Of a stretch of 64,000 bases of DNA, positions 60,469 through 64,000 are shown piece by piece (positions within the stretch are counted from its first letter, which is position 1; each line of letters starts with the position of its first letter). Position numbers and translations under genes: made by a program. The notes under the pieces were generated by a model. It searched no databases and had not been told where the DNA came from. It saw nothing but the letters and a program-made list of their open reading frames with translations. Source of the stretch: Cytobacillus sp. FSL H8-0458 (GTDB lineage: Bacteria; Bacillota; Bacilli; Bacillales; Cytobacillaceae); NCBI RefSeq assembly GCF_038002165.1, contig NZ_JBBOBR010000001.1, positions 124,001 to 188,000 on the forward strand. Direction: 5' to 3'.

Positions 60469-62610
60469 TTGCTGGCACAAGCCGAAAATTATTTAAAAAA
60501 ATATTTTGGATATACTTCTTTCCGCCCCGGCCAACAGGAGATTATTCAGAATATCCTCTCACAAACCAATACTCTTGGCATTCTCCCAACTGGAGGCGGA
60601 AAGTCAATCTGCTTTCAAATACCCGCTCTTGTACTCCCCGGAACGGCCATTGTGATTTCTCCCTTAATTTCCCTGATGAAGGATCAAGTAGATGCCCTTA
60701 GCACTGCAGGCATCCCGGCTGCTTATATAAACAGCACATTGTCTTCTGCCGAGTATCAGCACATTGTGGCTGGAATACGTAATGAAGAATATAAGCTCGT
60801 GTATGTGGCGCCGGAGCGATTTGGGTCCATGGCCTTTTTGCAATTGTTAAACGATATTTCAATCAATGCGATCGTCTTTGATGAAGCACATTGCATTTCT
60901 CAATGGGGGCATGATTTCCGGCCAAGTTATCGTTCCGTTGTCTCAGAACTTAGCAATCTGCACCAGAAACCTGTAATTGCTGCATTGACTGCAACAGCCA
61001 CACGGGATGTCGCAGAGGACATCCGAAGGCTTCTCAACATCGGCGAGGAAAATATGTTTATAACTGGTTTTGCAAGGGATAATCTATCCTTTCACGTATT
61101 GAAAGGTGTTAATAAAAGAGATTTTCTATTGCAGACCATAAATAAACATAAAAACGAAGCGGGAATTATTTATACTTCAAGCCGAAGAGAGACAGACCAG
61201 CTGTACCAGTTCTTAAAAGGCAAGAACTGCTCAGTTGCCAAATATCATGCAGGCTTAAAGGAAGAAGAACGAAAAAAAGCACAGGATGCGTTTGTATTCG
61301 ATGAATCAGATATTATGGTCGCAACAAATGCATTTGGGATGGGGATTGATAAATCCAATGTCAGATATGTCATCCACTATAATCTTCCGCGGAACATTGA
61401 AGCTTATTATCAGGAAGCCGGAAGGGCAGGAAGAGATGGAGAGGATAGCATATGTTATTTGATGTTTGCTCCTCAGGATATCCAGCTGCAGAAATTTTTG
61501 ATTGAGGAGAGCAGTCTGGATCCACGGAAAATGGAGCAGGAATACAGCAAGCTAAAGGATATGGTTAATTACTGCCACACAGAGAAATGCCTTCAATCCT
61601 ATATCATTGATTATTTTGATGAGAATGCCGAACCTATCCTCTGCGGCAAATGCAGCAGCTGCCTGGATGAACGGACAAGCATAGATATTACTCAGGAAGC
61701 TTTAATGATTTTTTCATGCATTAAGCGGATGGGAGAAAGATTTGGCGTTACTTTGACTGCTCAGGTTTTGAAAGGCTCAAGTAATAAAAGAATCCATGAG
61801 CTTAATTTTAATGAACTTTCCACATTTGGGCTGATGAAAAACCGCAAAGAAAAAGAGATTGCTGAGATGATCAACTATCTGCTGGCTGAGGATTATCTGG
61901 TTTTAACAGATGGAAAATATCCGACAGTAAGGCTGTCAGCAAATGCAATTCCTGTTTTGAAAGGACAGAAAAAACTATTCATGAAAATTAGTTTGCCTGT
62001 ACCTGTTCAGGAAGCAGATGAAAACATTGAACTTTTTGAGATCCTGAGGAAGCTCAGGAAAAAGATTGCAGATGAAGAAAATGTTCCTCCTTTTGTTGTG
62101 TTTGCTGATACCGCATTAAAAGAAATGTGCCGTTATGTTCCCGTGAACAAAGACATGATGTTAAATGTAAAAGGTGTAGGGCAAATGAAGTTTGATAAGT
62201 ATGGGGAATATTTTATTCAGGCAATTAAAGAATTTGCCGAAGAACATAATATTTCTCCTATGCCTGCAGCAGAGACGCCTTCAATGTCAGAGGAACCACA
62301 GGATGACCGCCCAAGCTACCAGATTTCCTTTGATCATTATAAGGATGGAATTTCCATAAAGGAAATAGCCAAAAAGCGAAACTTTTCACTTATAACTATT
62401 CAGGAGCATATCTTCCGGTCGATCAAAGAAGGCAATGCAATTGACTGGTCAGATATTTTCAATGAAACGGAAGAAAAGCTAGTTTTACAGGCAGCTGAAA
62501 AAGCTGGAAGAGATAAACTTAAGCCAATTAAAGAAGAACTTCCGGATGAAATAGATTATTTTAAAATCAAAGCTGTCCTTGTAAAAGACGAACTCCAGAA
62601 ACAAAATTGA
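60469..62610 (+). CDS. recQ: DNA helicase RecQ
   Basis: A 713-residue RecQ helicase that unwinds DNA 3' to 5' in recombination and fork repair. Q motif YTSFRPGQQEII; Walker A LPTGGGKS with Lys45; DEAH at 138-141 (VFDEAHCISQWGHDFRPSY); motif VI QEAGRAGRDG; zinc-binding Cys residues in YCHTEKCLQSYIIDYFDENAEPILCGKCSSC; RQC winged helix (about 400-480), HRDC (about 505-580), and a helix-turn-helix tail (SFDHYKDGISIKEIAKKRNFSLITIQEHIFRSI). I start at TTG 60469 (MLAQAENYLKKYFGY); the ATG at 60424 has no ribosome binding site. It is absent from this place in Bacillus subtilis. Confidence 0.92.
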   Translation: MLAQAENYLKKYFGYTSFRPGQQEIIQNILSQTNTLGILPTGGGKSICFQIPALVLPGTAIVISPLISLMKDQVDALSTAGIPAAYINSTLSSAEYQHIVAGIRNEEYKLVYVAPERFGSMAFLQLLNDISINAIVFDEAHCISQWGHDFRPSYRSVVSELSNLHQKPVIAALTATATRDVAEDIRRLLNIGEENMFITGFARDNLSFHVLKGVNKRDFLLQTINKHKNEAGIIYTSSRRETDQLYQFLKGKNCSVAKYHAGLKEEERKKAQDAFVFDESDIMVATNAFGMGIDKSNVRYVIHYNLPRNIEAYYQEAGRAGRDGEDSICYLMFAPQDIQLQKFLIEESSLDPRKMEQEYSKLKDMVNYCHTEKCLQSYIIDYFDENAEPILCGKCSSCLDERTSIDITQEALMIFSCIKRMGERFGVTLTAQVLKGSSNKRIHELNFNELSTFGLMKNRKEKEIAEMINYLLAEDYLVLTDGKYPTVRLSANAIPVLKGQKKLFMKISLPVPVQEADENIELFEILRKLRKKIADEENVPPFVVFADTALKEMCRYVPVNKDMMLNVKGVGQMKFDKYGEYFIQAIKEFAEEHNISPMPAAETPSMSEEPQDDRPSYQISFDHYKDGISIKEIAKKRNFSLITIQEHIFRSIKEGNAIDWSDIFNETEEKLVLQAAEKAGRDKLKPIKEELPDEIDYFKIKAVLVKDELQKQN

Positions 62611-62612
62611 CA

Positions 62613-62637
62613 TGAAGCCCTAATTGGGGCTTCTTTT
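62613..62637 (+). terminator. Terminator after recQ
   Basis: GAAGCCC pairs with GGGCTTC around a short AT loop, followed by TTTT. Confidence 0.8.
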
Positions 62638-62775
62638 AATATGGCTGAGAAGCAAGCATTCCTCGGATTGTCCAAATTTGTCAAAAATCTATTCACACTT
62701 TTATCCCAAAAGACGGTCTAAATTACAGATAGGCTCGTATACATGTAGTACAAACTGTCTCAGGGGGGATTATGT

Positions 62776-63843
62776 ATGTCTATAAATAAAAAAACGTCTA
62801 TAGTGTCAGCTGTGCTGGTATCATCTGTATTATTATCAGGCTGCGGATTGTTTGGAAGCCAGGGGAAAGAAAAGGTCGATCCGCCAAAAGCAGTATCTTA
62901 TACCGATGAAGGCGAAAGTGCTGCTGAAGAAACAACAGGAAAAGAAACAGCTGAAAATGAAGAGGGTGTTACGGCAAATCTTAAAACAGAGCTATACTTG
63001 ATCGATAAAAATGGGTATGTTGTTCCCCAGACAATCGATCTTCCTAAAACGAACTCAGTTGCTACACAGGCGTTAGAGTACCTGGTGGAAAACGGGCCTG
63101 TTACAGAGCTTCTTCCTAATGATTTCCGGGCAGTCCTTCCGGCAGATACAAAAGTTTCTGTAAATATTAAAGATAAAGTGGCTACCGTCGATTTTTCAAA
63201 AGAATTTAAGGAATATGCTAAGGAAGATGAAAAGAAAATTCTCCAATCAGTTACCTGGACACTTACACAATTTGATTCCATTGATAAAGTTAAGCTGACA
63301 TTAAACGGGCATGAATTAAAAGAGATGCCGGTGAATGGCACTCCGGTCAGTTCGGCGTTAACGAGAGCCAATGGAATAAACATGGATACAACGGAAGTAG
63401 TAGATATCACGAATACGAAGCCGGTGACTGTTTATTATCTGGGCGGGGATGAAGAAAACTATTATTACGTGCCTGTTACCAAGCGTGTAAGCAATGATAT
63501 GGACAATAAAGTTGAAGCAGTTGTAGCCGAACTGATAAAAGGGCCGAACTATGCATCCAATCTGGTGACAGACTTCCTTCCGGATGTAGAACTGCTTGAA
63601 GCTCCAAAAGTTGAAGAAGGAAAAGTTACATTAAACTTCAATGAGAATGTTTTCAGCAGCTTCGAAGAGAAAATGATTTCTAAGCACTTGCTGAATGCAC
63701 TTGTCCTTTCCCTCACTGAACAAAAGGGCATTGAAAGCGTGGCTGTAACTGTCGATGGCAAAGCAGAGATTGTTAATGAGGATGGGGAAAAGCTATCCGA
63801 GCCTGTAACACGCCCTGAAAATGTGAATACAGGAAGTTTTTAA
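62776..63843 (+). CDS. gerM: Spore germination lipoprotein GerM
   Basis: A 355-residue lipoprotein with signal sequence and lipobox LVSSVLLSGCGLFG (lipidated Cys at about 23). Two GerMN domains follow an acidic linker: about 70-190 (LYLIDKNGYVVPQTIDLP, VATVDFSKEFKEY) and about 210-340 (VYYLGGDEENYYYVPVTKRV, KVTLNFNENVFSSFEE). GerM is needed for normal sporulation and germination in Bacillus subtilis and contributes to the SpoIIQ-SpoIIIAH connection. CAGGGGGGAT precedes the ATG. rph follows, as in Bacillus subtilis. Confidence 0.92.
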   Translation: MSINKKTSIVSAVLVSSVLLSGCGLFGSQGKEKVDPPKAVSYTDEGESAAEETTGKETAENEEGVTANLKTELYLIDKNGYVVPQTIDLPKTNSVATQALEYLVENGPVTELLPNDFRAVLPADTKVSVNIKDKVATVDFSKEFKEYAKEDEKKILQSVTWTLTQFDSIDKVKLTLNGHELKEMPVNGTPVSSALTRANGINMDTTEVVDITNTKPVTVYYLGGDEENYYYVPVTKRVSNDMDNKVEAVVAELIKGPNYASNLVTDFLPDVELLEAPKVEEGKVTLNFNENVFSSFEEKMISKHLLNALVLSLTEQKGIESVAVTVDGKAEIVNEDGEKLSEPVTRPENVNTGSF

Positions 63844-63879
63844 TATAGCAGATTTTGTTATACTATATAGTAACAGGAA

Positions 63880-63912
63880 AAGGAGGTTGGCATTTAATGC
63901 CGCCTCTTCTTT
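63880..63912 (+). terminator. Possible terminator between gerM and rph
   Basis: GGAGG-TTGGCATT pairs with AATGCC-GCCTC, followed by TTCTTTG. The stem is interrupted. Confidence 0.5.
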
Positions 63913-63989
63913 GTTGGTAAAATAGGCATGCCAATATAACTGGGCAAATGCCCAGGTACAATATAAGCAAATGAAGGGGGAATCAGCTT

Positions 63990-64000
63990 ATGCGCGCAGA
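63990..64000 (+). CDS. rph: Ribonuclease PH, first codons only
   Basis: An ATG at 63990 after ATGAAGGGGGA begins a frame (M-R-A) that leaves the window. Only three codons are visible, so the name rests on the gene order gerM-rph of Bacillus subtilis and on RNase PH starting M-R-x-D-G. RNase PH trims the 3' ends of tRNA with phosphate. Confidence 0.5.

Overview
The window is a low-GC, endospore-forming Gram-positive chromosome segment (Bacillaceae). The gene order pyk-fxsA-ytvI-ytwI-citZ-icd-mdh-phoP-phoR-polA-mutM-ytaF-coaE-gapB-speD-nrdR-dnaB-dnaI-ytxC-thrS-infC-rpmI-rplT-ysdA-ysdB-ysdC-sspI-ysgA-pheS-pheT-rnhC-zapA-yshB-polX-mutS2-yshE-lcfA-fadR-fadB-etfB-etfA-trxA-uvrC-lysC-yslB-sdhCAB-ysmA-gerE-ysmB-racE-gerM-rph is essentially the Bacillus subtilis order. 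Differences include a MaoC-fold gene before phoP, an hflK-hflC pair between phoR and polA, a TVP38-type membrane protein before ysdB, a dimeric dUTPase before ysdC, and recQ between racE and gerM. The sporulation genes (ytvI, ytaF, ytxC, sspI, gerE, gerM) confirm a spore former. A Cytobacillus/Bacillus firmus-like genome is my guess, not something the sequence proves. I see no prophage, intact insertion sequence, CRISPR array, tRNA or rRNA.

Layout. 1-7.6 kb: end of pyruvate kinase, small membrane proteins, then the TCA genes citZ, icd and mdh behind a long CcpA-type leader, and a MaoC-like protein. 7.8-12.4 kb: PhoPR two-component system, then the membrane prohibitin-like HflK/HflC. 12.8-18 kb: DNA polymerase I, MutM, YtaF, CoaE and gluconeogenic GapB. 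19-23.3 kb: SpeD behind a structured leader, NrdR and the DnaB/DnaI helicase-loading pair. 23.4-28.2 kb: YtxC, T-box-controlled ThrS, then infC-rpmI-rplT behind an L20-type attenuator. 28.3-32.9 kb: small membrane proteins, dUTPase, YsdC, SspI and YsgA. 32.9-43.8 kb: T-box-controlled PheST, RNase HIII, ZapA, CvpA-like YshB, PolX, MutS2, YshE and a 27-residue membrane peptide. 44-49.5 kb: fatty-acid degradation and electron transfer (lcfA-fadR-fadB-etfB-etfA) with a FadR operator. 49.6-53.7 kb: TrxA, UvrC, then LysC behind a lysine riboswitch. 53.8-58 kb: YslB and succinate dehydrogenase. 58-64 kb: thioesterase, GerE, MarR regulator, glutamate racemase, RecQ, GerM and the start of rph.

Functionally the segment joins central carbon metabolism (citZ/icd/mdh, gapB, sdh, beta-oxidation and ETF) to DNA replication and repair (polA, mutM, dnaBI, polX, mutS2, uvrC, recQ, rnhC) and translation (thrS, infC operon, pheST). 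Regulation is largely readable: two T-boxes, a lysine riboswitch, an L20 leader, FadR, CcpA and CcpN sites, and sigma-W and sigma-K promoters.

The least explained parts are noncoding. They are: a four-repeat PhoP box just after phoR, ahead of a short terminated unit; a ~260-bp element of four hairpins between ysdC and sspI, bounded by TTTAT; a five-unit array with exact 21-bp period after pheT; a dispersed GC-rich hairpin repeat family lying in leaders and inside the sdh operon; and a terminator-like hairpin in the sdhC leader.
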